Positions 1-11,829 of a DNA stretch of 64,000 nucleotides are shown in pieces (positions within the stretch are counted from its first letter, which is position 1; the number at the start of each line of letters is the position of its first letter). A model generated the notes under the pieces. It had not been told where the DNA came from and ran no database searches. It worked only from the letters and a program-made list of their open reading frames with translations. This DNA comes from Saururus chinensis (taxonomy: Eukaryota > Streptophyta > Magnoliopsida > Piperales > Saururaceae), in NCBI GenBank assembly GCA_035235625.1, contig CP141146.1:15618501-15682500 (forward strand), read 5' to 3'. The translations under genes were made by a program, and so were the position numbers.

Positions 1-420
1 CGAACTAGCTAAGGGGAAGGTGATTAAGCTTCTAACTGCCTTAAACACTTACACATGGGTTCTCACCAAAACTATCCCCTGGCACATGGCCAACTTGCAA
101 GTTTGGAGCCAAACTTGACTGTTGGAGTGTGGATTTATCACCGTTACCCACGGATTCTTCTTAGTTTGTTGAATTATATTAGTTGGATTTGTTTCAAAGT
201 TGTAGCAGTTCATTTTTCTCAATTGTGAAAACAACTATTTGCCTAAACTGTTTTGACTCTAAATTGAAAACATTAATTTACCTAAACTGTTTTGCATTCT
301 TCTACAGTTGATGGAAGACTCTGAAGTATTTCAAGAAAGAAATTCCTTGGATTGATACATGCCATTGGTGAAACGTGGAACTTGATGAGTTTTTTTTAGT
401 ATTCTTATTGTAAGAAACAA
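1..420. other. Intergenic, nothing recognised
   Basis: AT-rich sequence in which I see no protein similarity, RNA gene or transposon end. It may contain intron or upstream sequence of the decayed kinase-like fragment that follows, but no splice sites are convincing. Confidence 0.4.
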
Positions 421-729
421 ATGTTTGTTTTAGTATTCTTATTGATGGAAGCTGGGTTTATTGAGTGGGTGAAGGTGAATTACTCTGGCCATGCAAGAAA
501 GGTGATGGATGAGAGGCTAATGAAGACAAACATTGCATATGAGCCAGTGAAGCAGGCAATTGCGATTGGCTTGATGTGTGCAGATATTTCAGCAAACTGG
601 CAGCCTAGCCTGGCCTAGGTTTCCCACATGATCAATAGAGTGTGTGGAGCTAGTGTTCTTTCAGACTCACCAATTGACCAGAGAAGCAATGGAGAAACAA
701 GTCACAGTAGGATGGATCAGTTAAAATGA
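421..729 (+). pseudogene. Receptor-like kinase C-lobe fragment (decayed)
   Basis: An open frame from ATG 421 is interrupted by TAG at 616-618 and then continues in the same frame to TGA at 727-729, about 102 codons in all. The stretch reading IAIGLMCADISANWQPSL followed by VSHMI resembles subdomain XI of plant receptor-like kinases, where a Cys is followed by a conserved Arg-Pro-Ser/Thr before a hydrophobic helix. Here the usually invariant Arg is Gln (WQPS). No kinase N-lobe, HRD or DFG motif lies nearby, so this is at most a 3' exon or a retained fragment. The in-frame stop and the lost Arg argue for a pseudogene. The assignment rests on this short motif only. Confidence 0.4.
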
Positions 730-1659
730 AAGGCTAGATTGATAAAGCCTTTCTTGTAGACAAGTGAAGAGATACCCTATAGTTTGTCCTATGGATTATT
801 TTGCCTACAAATGCAACCGGACTGTGATCTTTGAGAGTCAGTTGGAGCACAGTAGACATTTCCCCAGCTAAATCTTGGATTTGATTGTTCATTGTTGTAT
901 GCAACACCCCATGCTTGTTGGTTAATTATTTATCAGAGTTTAATTTTTAAGTGTCATAGAAGCTTTAGCTATCAATAGAGTGTCTGTAATTCGTTAAGGC
1001 TAAATAAAACGTAATAGCAAATGTACCACTATAGAACTCTGGAGATTTTCAAATCACCAAAAAAAAAAGCCTTTGAAGATTTTAATATTAGAGTTTAGGG
1101 TATGTCTTTTCTCTCCAAATTTTATTTTGTTGGCCTTATCTCTTAGTGATGATCAGTAAATTCATAGGTAACAATGAAAAAAGTTATGAATTTGAGTGAA
1201 GATATATTACAGAAAAATAAGAAAATGAGTATTAAATACTAAGCTTTGATATTTGAGTGAGGAATTAATATCTCCCCAATCTAAATTCTATATTAGCAGC
1301 TGTTTAGTTAAACAATTTTCTCAACTCTGAAAATCGGTATACTTCATAATGCACAGTTGGGCTGAACTGAACTACCAGCAGAGCGAAGGTAACTTGAATG
1401 AGAATAAAGAGGATGGCAAGTGGCCAATCCTCCTAATGTAGTCTGCTCGCTCTTATGTCTTTGCTGCTTGACGCCTCTGCATTTGGGTAGAAGATAATAC
1501 ACAATAGAAATGCTAAATGCAACTTCAGGGAGAAAAACGCCACCAATATACCCCCCCTTTACACTAATGAATTTGTATAAAAATTCACTTATGGGTGTGA
1601 AAATTCACTTTTGGGTGTAAGTCTGATTAATAGAATTCAATATAGTCCCAACGTTTCAT
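730..1659. other. Intergenic, nothing recognised
   Basis: AT-rich DNA with short poly-A runs (near 1058). I see no gene, tRNA or transposon terminus here. Confidence 0.4.
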
Positions 1660-2290
1660 ATGGTGGGGGCCCACCGTATAAAATGTTATTTTTGTGGGGA
1701 GAGGGGTGGGGGGAGCCTACCATATACGACTTTGTAATCTGTCGGGGGGCGCCCACCGTGAGAGTTGTTCTAGAAGGTTACCGGGGCTCCAATGTAGGCA
1801 CTTTGCTTGCTCAGTGGGTGCTCACTGTATAAGACTTTGTAATCTGTTAGGGGACGCCCACCGTGAGAGTTGCTCCAGAAGGATTCTCGGAGCTCCAATG
1901 CAGACCCTCTACTCTCTCGGTGGGTACCCATCGTATGAGACTTTGTAAACTATCGGGGGCGCCTACTATGAGAGCAGTTCCAAAAGGTTTGTCGGGGCTC
2001 CAATGGAGGCCTTGTGCTCTCTCTATAGCTGCCCACCGTATGAGACTTTGTAATCTGTCAGGGGGTGCCCACCGTGAGAGCTGTTCTAAAAAGATTCTCG
2101 GGGCTCCAATGCATGCCCTCTCCTCTCTCGGTGGGCACTCATCATATGAGACTTTGTAATCTGTCAGGGGTTGCCCACAGAAGGGTTGTTGGGGCTCCAA
2201 TGCAGGTCATCTGATCTCTCGGTGGGTGCCCACCGTATGAGATTTTGTAATCCGTCTGGGGGCTCCCACCGTGAGAGCCATTTCAGAAAG
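1660..2290. repeat. Minisatellite of about 105 bp, roughly six copies
   Basis: The core GACTTTGTAATCTGTC recurs at about 1728, 1832, 1940, 2042, 2150 and 2240, giving spacings of 104-108 bp and a shorter last unit of about 90 bp. Each unit also carries GCCCACCGTGAGAG, a block like GGGGCTCCAATGCA, and CTCTCGGTGGGT. The array is GC-rich compared with its AT-rich flanks. Within a unit, CCCACCGT and the shorter CGGTGGG form imperfect inverted pairs. Several overlapping frames stay open through the array only because of the repeat, so I call no protein. Confidence 0.85.
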
Positions 2291-4014
2291 TTTAATAAGA
2301 ACAATATTTAAACTTATCCACAATTTAAACACTTAATTTGATCTAATCAAAATATTAAGCTGGAAATTCATGTCCATGTATCTCATTGCAAAAATCAAAA
2401 TGTAACTTGACCAACATTTCCATGGAGGCATCCCAGATAGCTTGTCTTTCCTGTAAAAACTTGATCAACATTAACCTTGTCAGGAACAAACTCAGTGGGG
2501 AGATCCCCGGTAGCAGGTGGGGTACTTAGGAAATTTTGTGGGGGAAGGTGGGGTACTTGGATGGGAAATTTCGTGGGGAAAGGTGGGGTGAAGGAGAAAT
2601 AAAAAAAACTCCCTGAATTTACCTTCTTCCAAGGTATGAGGGGTTTTCCGGGGTCCAGATAGACGCCTTCTTTCACAAAATCTGAATTCGAGGAATGTGT
2701 CTTCCTGTTTGCAACCGCTGTTGAATAAAATTCTCAGTGTTTTTTGCTTGAATCCAATCCAGATGAAGGCACAAACTTGCTAGGACCAGCCATCTAGGGG
2801 GCGGACTGGTCAACAACGAAATTAGGAGCATGCCTTTCGGGAAATATCCGTGCTGAGCTTTCCTGCCTAACCGGGGGAGGGGAAACGTGTTTTTCTTGGA
2901 AAGAATCTCTACAAGGCTGAATCCGTTGCGCCAAGTTTGGCATAGTAGCAGTTAGAATAAGACAGAATCACTACGAGTTAGAGATCGACAGTGAGTGGGA
3001 AACTTCTCTTATGATATCCGTTGACGTAGCATGTGGGGCAAGGCTGCTACGTCATGGGGAGTAGATCACACGGAAGCCACCTTGATCTTTCATGTGTGAT
3101 GACGGTAAGACTTTGGCGGAACTTACTAAGTCCAAGAAGATTGCTCGCTCTAACCTCAGAAACAAAAACCAAATCATTAAAAATGTGCTTATTTTGTTAG
3201 AAAATTAGTTATATACATAATATCAGCAAATAATTACTTATTTTTTATTTTACATAATTGTAATAAGTTTTTAAATTTATACATATATACACATACATAT
3301 ACCCTGAACGACTTATCTAACTTAGTTTATCTAAATTCTAAGAAAAGCATTCTTTTATATACTCTTTGTCTCTTTCTTTTTCCTACCTGCTCCATCATAG
3401 CTACAGCCTGACCACCATTGTTACCACTATCACCACGTCTAATGACATTGCCACTCTTACCCCAATGCCTCCCAAACACTATTCTCTCTTCTTCACCGTG
3501 ATTGGGAGGCCGGCCAGCAATACCGAAGGCCATCCATTGCCAAGTCATAGCTAGATCAGGCTCGGATAGGCCACACAAGGTCGGGGTTAACCTGGACTTG
3601 CCTGTCATGACTATGGCCAGTTGTGGTAACCAATTCCCATAAGCATGCTGTTTCTAATTGAATACATGATTTCATGATTTGTTGCTCCATAGAATGATCA
3701 CATAATGTGAAACCCGAGTGATTTTCATTTGACCATGTTCATACATTGATTTGACAATACAACCAGCAGGATGTGATAGAACTAAAATATAGCATAATAC
3801 TGAAAAACCGTGATCATGTTATTTGTGGGTGGAACTCCAACTACTGTTGTGGTAGTGCTTAGTGTTAAAATATATGGGTATATATTACATAATTTGTTTG
3901 ATTTTGTTAAATAAAACTATGTCCAATGGGAGTATGTTTTTACTCTTAGTAATTTAAAAGAGATTAATTAATGATGTGATTAAATCATATTTGGAATTGA
4001 TAGACATTAAAAAT
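2291..4014. other. Intergenic, no gene supported
   Basis: Two open stretches on the minus strand (2395-2676 and 3327-3608) show no recognisable motif. A perfect 10-bp inverted repeat (TGACGTAGCA / TGCTACGTCA) with a 13-nt loop lies at 3022-3054. Otherwise the region is AT-rich without recognised features. Confidence 0.35.
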
Positions 4015-4830
4015 AGAAGCCGACAAGTTTTAATTTTCAAGGTAGAAGACTTAATACAGTGATAAACCTAAAAGGTAAATTATTAACACACATACATACA
4101 AATACACTTAAATTTATCTTAGAAAGCCTTTAGTAAGTATTTTTTTAGAGTTTTGGACAAAAATGATAAAAATTATAATTGATGTTCAAAAGCAATTGAT
4201 CAATCTTGAATGTGTAGGTTTGTATTGGGAAGCAAAACACACAATCCTAGAAAGATACATTGCCTCTACTCTAATCACTCTTTTTTATTATAGTTCAAAA
4301 ATACCTAAACAAGAAGACTATTTTTCTCTCAAAAGTATTAGATAATCTTCACACTTTTTGCACTAGATTTTCTAAGCCTTTTCTCTTCTCTTTCTCATGT
4401 CCTATACCACTTAATTTATAGCCCCCCAAATCCAATAAGGAAGTCTAACTTAACTATAAATCTATCAATCAAATGATCAATAAATTATGCCCTCAATTAA
4501 AAAATCTCAAAAACATTCATTAGCTTATCAATCTATCCACTTGACAATTGTTCAATTATAAAACTAGAGAACCTTGTGAACAATATTCAAGGTTGATCGA
4601 TCATTCAATCCTTAGCTATCGATCGTTAATGAACAAAAACTCAATTTTTATTCAAAATGTCTTTGACACTCAACTACACAATCAAATAAGATTCTCTTCA
4701 CCCCGAAGTGTGTGAGCATGATGTGTGTACATATTTTTACCAGTTAAAATACGAATTACGTTTGCTTTTCTGCTTCATTTTCAACATTTGATCTTTAGAC
4801 ATACTGTGATTGAAAGTTTACACACATACA
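4015..4830 (-). mobile_element. Copia-type LTR remnant, reverse orientation
   Basis: The segment 4015-4170 is the reverse complement, with divergence, of 10745-10890. Both contain a run built around AAACTCTTAAAAA-like sequence, TTTACCTTT and TATCACT-TATTAAGTCTT-TACCT. The rest of the block carries the GATCGATC-type motifs (4597-4625) also seen near 9750, 10710 and 13370. I interpret it as an LTR or LTR-adjacent remnant of a Ty1/copia-like element. No boundaries are certain and no coding sequence is attached. Confidence 0.4.
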
Positions 4831-4966
4831 ACATTGTTTTGATCATGAAAATAAGTTAGTACAATACATATGACTTCATATGTTTTTACAATATCCTCCT
4901 TTAGCTATTTCTTAACAAAACACTACATGCCATCAATATGAAAAAGAAAAATTATAACTCTATAGT

Positions 4967-7278
4967 CACTATAGTAAAATGTACTATTAGTGACGCAAAT
5001 ACAATCGTCGCTAAAAACTACTACTTGCAACGCATAAACAAGTGTCGCAAAAAAGTCAAGTCATATATTAGCGATGCTTTATAATAAAAGTCATCAATAG
5101 TTATGCTATTAGCAACACATTAGACAAGCCTCGCTAAAAGATCTATATTTTAAATAAAAAAGAAAAAAACAAAACTATTAACAACATTTTTCTTAATCGT
5201 CGCTAATAGTTTCAATAATAGCGACGCTTATTAATAAGCGTCACTAATAGTTAGCAAAAGCGTCACTAATAGTTATAAATTTAAAATAAAAAATTAAAAA
5301 TTTAGAATTATTAGCGACGCTTGTTCCTAAGCGTCGCAAATAGTATTAATAATAGTAATGCTTTTCTACAAGTGTCACTAATATTTATATTATTCACAAT
5401 GCTTTTACTAAAATGTCGCTAATAGCTTAATTAATTAATATTATTTAATAAATAATTATATAATAAATAAATTTTAAAAAAATTTAAATAAACTTATTAA
5501 ATATAATATATTTTATTCAATATTTACTATTGTATATATAATAAATAAATATTAAATTTTCAATAAAAGTTAGTTTCAATAATAGATTAAACGTTCACTA
5601 TATATATAATATATTTTATTTATTAAATTTTCTTATTAATTTTAAAATATAATTTATAATGAAAGAGTGAGTGAAGAGAGCAAGAAAGAGGAGAGGAGAT
5701 AGAGAAGAGAGGAGAGAGAGAGAAAGGAAGGAGAGGGTAGAGAGAGAGGTTATTGTAGAAAGAGTGTGGAGAGAAAGAGGAGAGAGTGTAGAGAGAGTAG
5801 AGAGAGGGAGAAATTTAATTCTAGTATTTTTTATATTTTTTATTTAAAAATTAATCAAACAAATAAATAAAAGAAAATGTATTATCAATGGAAATGAATA
5901 TGCATTGTAAATACCCTTGGTATTAGCAACGCATATCCCTATGCGTCACTATTACCTTATAATTTATTTCTATTAATTTTAAAATATGTAGAGAGAGAAA
6001 AAGGAGAGAGGGGGAGAGGGAGAGAGAGAGAGAAGAGAGAGTGTAGAGAGAGATAGTAGAGAGAGGGGGAAAATTTTAATTTTAATTTTTATATTTTTTA
6101 TTAAAAATTAATTAAAAAATAAAACAAAATGTATTAGTGACTCATATGAATATGCGTCACTAATATTCTTTTTATTAACAACGCATATTTCTATGCATCA
6201 CTATTACCTTATAATTTATTTTTATTATTTTTAAAATATGTAGAGAGAAAAAAAAGAGACATGGTATAGAGAGAGAGGAGGAGAGGGGAGAGAGAGAGAC
6301 GAGAGGGAAAGAGAGAGATGAGAGAGAGTGAGAGGGAGGAGAGAGTGTAGAGAGATGGAGAAATTTAATTCTAATTTTTTTATATTTTTTATTTAAAAAC
6401 TTATCAAAAAAATAAACAAAAGAAAACGTATTAGTGACATATGAATATGTGTCACTAATACTTATTATTAGCTACGCATACGAATATGCATTGCTAATAA
6501 CCCCTGTATTAGCGACATATATTTTTATGCGTCGCTATTACCTTATAATTTATTTCTATTAATTTTAAAATATGTAGAGAGAGAAAATTGAGAGAGGATA
6601 TAGAGAGAGAGGAGAGGGAGAGGGAGGAGAGAGGGGGAGGGAGGAGAGAGGGAGAGATAGAGAGAGAGGAGGAGAGAGGGAGAGATAGAGAGAGAGGAGG
6701 AGAGAGAGGAGAATGAGTGTAGAGAGAGAGGAGAGAGTGCAAAGAAAGAGAAGAAGAAATTTAATTACAATTTTTTTATATTTTTTTATTTAAAAATTAA
6801 TTAAAAAATAAATTAAAGAAAACTAATTAGTGACACATATGGATATGTGTCACTAATACTCTTGTTATTAGCGACACATATTTCTATGCATCGCTATTAC
6901 CTTATAATTTATTTTTATTAAATTTAAATATGTAGAGAGAGAAAAAGGAGAGAGGATATAGAGAGAGGGGAAAAAGGAGGAGAGGGGGAGAGAGAGGAGG
7001 AGAGGGAGAGAGAAAGTAGAGAGGGAGGGAGGAGAGAGTGAGGGAGAGAGAGAGAAGAAATTTAATTCTATTATATATATATTTTATTTAAAAATTAATC
7101 AAAAAATAAAAGAAAACGTATTAGTAATGCTTATGAATATACGTGACTAATACTCTTGTTATTAGCGACGCATATGAATATGTGTTGCTAATAACCTTTG
7201 TATTAGCGACAAATATTTCTATGTGTCGCTAGTACATTATAATTTATTTCTATTAATTTTAAATATGTAGAGAGAGAG
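4967..7278 (+). mobile_element. CACTA transposon, left end only (element 1)
   Basis: The left terminus CACTATAGTAAAATGTACT at 4967 matches the left end of the complete element at 27381 (CACTACAACAAAATGTACT) with four differences. It is followed by a subterminal array (about 4990-5420) of direct and inverted TTAGCGACGC / GCGTCGCTAAT units. An AT-rich zone (5420-5650) and alternating purine (GAGA) tracts and palindromic blocks follow to about 7270. No TNPD-type transposase is present, so the element is non-autonomous. The right half and right terminus are missing: sequence changes at about 7279 into a retrotransposon gag fragment. Confidence 0.75.
5930..7278 (+). repeat. Higher-order GAGA/palindrome tandem repeat in CACTA element 1
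   Basis: Each unit runs: ATTAATTTTAAAATATGTAG, a 60-150 bp GAGA-rich purine tract, AAATTTAATT plus an AT spacer, then TATTAGTGAC-type arms around a CATATGNATATG centre that form a near-palindrome. Units begin near 5979, 6235, 6569, 6929 and 7262, so the period varies from about 256 to 360 bp, mostly through the length of the GA tract. Confidence 0.75.
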
Positions 7279-7636
7279 AGAACTTATGTCATTTAAGGAG
7301 AAGGTAGATGAATTCAAGAGTTGGAAGAAATCTCTAGAGACCATGATTAACATTGGTCAATGGGATAAGAAAGGGTTAGGGTTTAAACCATCAATGTACA
7401 TACTTACTGTTAAACACACTACCTTTGTGAGAGCCAAAAAAAAGTAATCACACATTAAGCAAGTGCCCACTCCACCAAAACCAAGAGGAGGGAGAGTGAT
7501 CAAGATGAAATCTATTGTCTCGATGATATGTGACAGTTGTCATAAGGAGAACCACACTTGGTCTGAGTGCCTCAACAACACCCACACAAGACAAACCCTA
7601 GGAGGAAGTGGTGAGTTGAAAACTCTAAGCGATTGA
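7279..7636 (+). pseudogene. Copia-type gag fragment with CCHC zinc knuckle
   Basis: A plus-strand frame reads FKEKVDEFKSWKKSLETM early on and later CDSCHKENHTWSEC, a CX2CX4HX4C nucleic-acid-binding zinc knuckle. Between them, FVRAKKK precedes a stop, and a TPPKPRGG-type basic linker follows it. This order (linker, basic segment, zinc knuckle) is that of the gag C-terminus of plant Ty1/copia elements. In-frame stops show it is dead. The fragment abuts the broken CACTA element 1, so the junction near 7279 is a transposon breakpoint. No protease, integrase or reverse transcriptase follows. Confidence 0.6.
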
Positions 7637-8679
7637 ACCCTAAGTTGTCACACCAAGTGAAGTGTATGTGCATAAGATGAAGAAGATGTGAATTAGGAAA
7701 TTTGATATTCAATTTTTGAGGGGTTAAGTAAGGAGAATTAGCAAGAAACCCTTAGATTACCTTAGGATGAGATGGCTAGACAAGGCTAAGGGGGAGAGGA
7801 TCTCTATTTAGAGATGATGAGTTATATATCCATGTATTAATTCATCCTATACTTTAGACATGATCATGTTTTTTGGTTTTCTTACTTTTACTATGTTTTT
7901 ATGTGATTGTTTTTTCTTCATTGGTTTTGAATAAAAAACAAAACTTCAAAAAAAAAACAAACAAATTAGATGATGATTTGGATTCATAGGGTGTTTTTTT
8001 GTAGTTTTTGATTGTTCAGTTCAAGATTAAAGGTTATTAATTAACAAGTAAGCTAAAAATACCATGGTGTGGAGTCTATATACTTTAACCAAGAGAGGAA
8101 TACGCCAAGGACAGTGAAGGTCTTTTTTATTTTCTTTTGTTTGATGTTGCAATTATCTATTTTTCAAAACTTGCACATGTCATGACTAACTCAAGTTAAA
8201 TTCAAGATTAAAATAAAAAAAAAATCTTAAACACTTTTTTACTTAAGAGTTTAGATATTTGGAGAGTCCAAGTAATCTAATTAGAGGTGTTTGCTAGACT
8301 TCTATCTAGGAAAATTCAAGGCTTAAACAATTCATTGTACTATGTCATGTACTTGCAATGAGTTATTATTATTTTTACAAAAGGGATTGTCCTCGTAAAG
8401 ATTATGAGGAAGGGCTACCAACTTAGATCGGCCTAATATTGTGTGAAGCTCTCTTCTACTTATCACCAAAGAAAATATGGTATACAAAATATAAAAAAAG
8501 CATAATGCAAGTAGAGAGGACTTAAAAAAACTAAAGTCCAAGAAATATGAATGAAAAAAGTCAAAATATAAAAAGTCATGAGCAAGAATTTGTTCTTAAT
8601 GGTTCATAATTTTTTAGAAGAATTTGATGTACATAGAATTTAGGTAAGTGAGTTGCAAAATGAAAGTCTTGTCTTTGCT
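7637..8679. other. Retrotransposon-derived spacer, nothing recognised
   Basis: AT-rich sequence with oligo-A runs (for example 7925-7965) after the gag fragment. I can assign no coding or terminal motif. Confidence 0.35.
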
Positions 8680-9360
8680 AGAGTCTAGAAGATTCTGTCT
8701 CTTTTGAATAAGAAATACCATAAGAATTTTATGATTGAAAGAGTCAACGATTAAAATTTATGGTTTCTTCAAAATACAAAAAAAAAATTAAAATAAAGAA
8801 AAAACTTGAGATTCACAATCTAAGGGAGTTGTCTAATCAAGGAAGAAGTGCATCTGATCATTATTCCTTAGTTATATAGAGATTAATTGTCCATTTAGCA
8901 AAATTTAATTCAAGAGCTCAACATTGTTTTTTAATATTTTTCTAAGTACTTATAAGATCACCATAGTGTCTCTATTTCAAATACCATGTAAAGGCAACAA
9001 ACTAAAAGTTGTGACCCCGAGTTGTGCAACAAGTGCTCTTTTCACTGCATTTGTTCTCTCATTGTACATAACCAATTTATCCCAAGTAACCTTAACAAAA
9101 ATACAATTAGAGATTAGTATATGTTGACTTTTTCCTACAACATTGAAAAGAGCACTCAAGGCTTTACTATTATAATACTTCCACTTAGATTCATCAAAAT
9201 TATATTCAAGTTTAAGAATTTCAACCCCATTTTTGTCTTCGGTCATAAGGGGATTTCAGCCTTTAATCATAGCCTTCCAAGCATTACCATCAATAGCATA
9301 AATAAAGACTTTGTAAGAATATAATTGTCCTTATATTATGTATTGTCGTATTTTCATGAT
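8680..9360 (-). pseudogene. Copia-type gag (UBN2-like) fragment
   Basis: Read on the minus strand, the segment contains AIDGNAWKAMIKG, a stop, NPLMTEDKNGVEI, then YNSKALSALFNVVG, ISNCIF and KVTWDKLVMYNERTNAVK. These correspond to the conserved order of UBN2-type gag domains in plant Ty1/copia elements (start-proximal W-x-A, then KALSALY, then A(K/W)-x-W-x-L-x-x-x-YEGT-x-x-VK). Several in-frame stops and shifts break it. Its orientation is opposite to the gag fragment at 7279-7636, so the two are not one intact copy. Confidence 0.65.
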
Positions 9361-9456
9361 CAAAATAATTTCTTGAATGTGTGTAATTTTGGGTTAGTTT
9401 ATGTTTGAAGATCATATTTTAAAGATAGAGTTAAATTAAGACTCAAATTTGTATTT

Positions 9457-10900
9457 TGTTAGGTAAAAATACATACACACATATCACATTCATACATTTT
9501 AGGATAAAAGAGACTTTACGTGAAAGAATGAGTGAGAGATGGAGACTTTTTAAATGAAAGGTCAATTTTTTTTTTCAGAGTGATTGATTGCTTGATTGCC
9601 CCAATAGATAGGCCTTGATTGTACCAAGGTTCTTTGGAAAATTATTAAACGAATGATTGTTTCAATGTACTAATCGATCTGAGGGGTAAAAGACAACACT
9701 TAAAATTTAACCAAGATAGGAGTGATCCATCATTAGGTGAGACCGATCGATCGAAGGGTGAAATCGAGAGGAAAATACATGGTAATGCCTTGTGGATCAA
9801 TCGGTCACTGTGACACAAAATTGCCTAAATTAGACTTTCTGGGCTGATTTAGATTCATGATTGAAGATACATTCCTTTTAAGACTTGGGGAGTCTATAAA
9901 AAGGGCTAGAAATGTGAGGAGAGTAGACATGAAAACTTAGAAAACTTGTTCTAACTCTTTTTAAGTTGCTCTAATGGTTTGTAGAAAGAATTAGTCTTGT
10001 AGTTATTGGGTTTTGTTTACCTTAATCAAAAGAGTGGTTAGAGGTGATATTAGTGCACAAAATACATGTGGCATAGAGTTTTTTTGAAGATTGTTGCTGA
10101 GAAGATTGTTGAAGTGTCTTCAAAGTCCCTTTGTAAATCAACAACTTTTTGTTGTGTTTGTGATTTTTTAATCACTCAACTCTATTCCATAAAGAGTTTA
10201 CGAAACAAAATACTCACATCTCATGAATTTTCTCTCAATTGTGCAAGGTGAATCAGGGAAGAACCTTAAGCATAAATCTTATTTTTTTTCTCTCTGAAAT
10301 TTTGTTCCCCTCTAATCAATTCGTCATAATAAAGTCCTTAAAAAGTCTTATGCCAACTAAGGTTTCAATCTCCTAGTTAAAAATAAATTCACTCTGGATT
10401 GACCTAAACTATGCAACTAGTCACATATCGATTGATCATTCTATAGGGTGATCCATCGTTCCTTCTTATGTTTAAATTTTCATACTCAATCAATTAATTC
10501 TTTATCCAAACGATTTACCGATAAACTTACTACAATTCATCTATCAAACACTGATCAATCCATTAGACAATTTGATTGATCGTCCAATTTACTATGATCA
10601 GCGAATTAGGTAACTAATTGATCTTTTCTCACAATTGATGATTAGCAGGTCAACTATAAAAAAATCCTGAAATTATTCAACCTCAATTGATCTATTCTCA
10701 AGGATGATCGATCGCTTTTAATTAGTATTTACAATGTTTATCTTTTTTTCCAAAACTCTCAAAAACACTTTCTAAAGATTTTTTATGTAAAATCTAAGTG
10801 TGTGCAAGTGAATGTATGTAAAATTTACCTTTAAAGCATATCACTCTATTAAGTCTTTCACCTCGAAAATCAAAACTCGTCAGCTCCACTTTTTTCAAGT
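9457..10900 (+). mobile_element. Copia-type LTR and leader remnant
   Basis: The segment starts with TGTTAGGTAAAAATAC and carries a TATA-like CTATAAAAAGG at about 9895, then transcribed-leader-like sequence and GATCGATC motifs (9748, 10708). Its 3' part (10745-10890) is an inverted homologue of 4015-4170. No matching second LTR or primer-binding site could be fixed, so the limits are approximate. Confidence 0.4.
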
Positions 10901-11829
10901 CAATAAATTCCCAAGACTTAAAACATATACCCTTTGTACATAGTTTTGTTCAGCAAACTCGAGTCAATTACGAGACATATACCCATACGTTTTAACAAAT
11001 CGAAGCCTCATTTCAGGCCCATTCACTTGCAAACTTAGAGAGAAGCTTAGGTTGCGAGGTGCAAGATGATTTAGCATCATGTGACTTTATTTCCAATGGA
11101 TTTAGCACATCAATTTCACGATTTCTCAACTTGGAAGACAAGTGCCCCAAAATGTAATGTTTAATTTTTTTAATGAATTTCAAATCTTTTTTAATGATTC
11201 TGAATCACTAAGACTATTCTAAATTGTTGGATTAAATTCCTTTGAAGTTTCAAACAATTTCATTCATTGAAACTAAAGATTTCAAAGATTTTTCAAATGG
11301 AGTCTTTGAAATATTGCCCTAAATTGGGGATTTTGAAATTTGTGCATTTCCAATCAAAATTAACAGTTGTTGTAGATTGGAATATTCCTTATCATATTGT
11401 TGACTGCAACAATTTAAAATTTGTGATCATTCTTTGTCTAGTTATAGCTTTAGCCATAGGTTTTTTTGTCAATTTTAGATGGCTAAAGGGAAGAAGGTCA
11501 CTGCCTCTGCTTAGGCGAGCACATCCAGTGCTTCTTCTCAACTACCCCACTAAAGATGAGGACTATTAGGTTCGAGAGGCCCATGGTTCTTCCCACACTT
11601 TAGCACTTCACCACATCATACCCAAGCCGTAATTTTATTCTTGACATGCTTTTTTTAAGCATTTTCATTCCAAACCAATCATCACTAGCTACTCCCCCTC
11701 TGAAGCTCGCTTCCAAACTAAACTTCATTTTGAGAGTTAAACCCAATCCCTTTTGAGCTGGTTGGCCTGCCCTCTTCAATCCATGAAGGTTGTACTCGTG
11801 AAGTGGATTGAACATGATAGATCACCCCT
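10901..11829. other. Degenerate retrotransposon-like sequence
   Basis: A weak plus-strand segment near 11478-11570 reads MAKGKKVTASA, with a stop, then ASTSSASSQ-like Ser-rich sequence, a composition seen at the start of some plant gag proteins. Nothing more can be supported. Confidence 0.25.

Noticed and set aside
1660-2290. CRISPR-like spaced repeats
   Set aside because: The whole 105-bp unit repeats, not short repeats with unique spacers, and the window is plant nuclear DNA.
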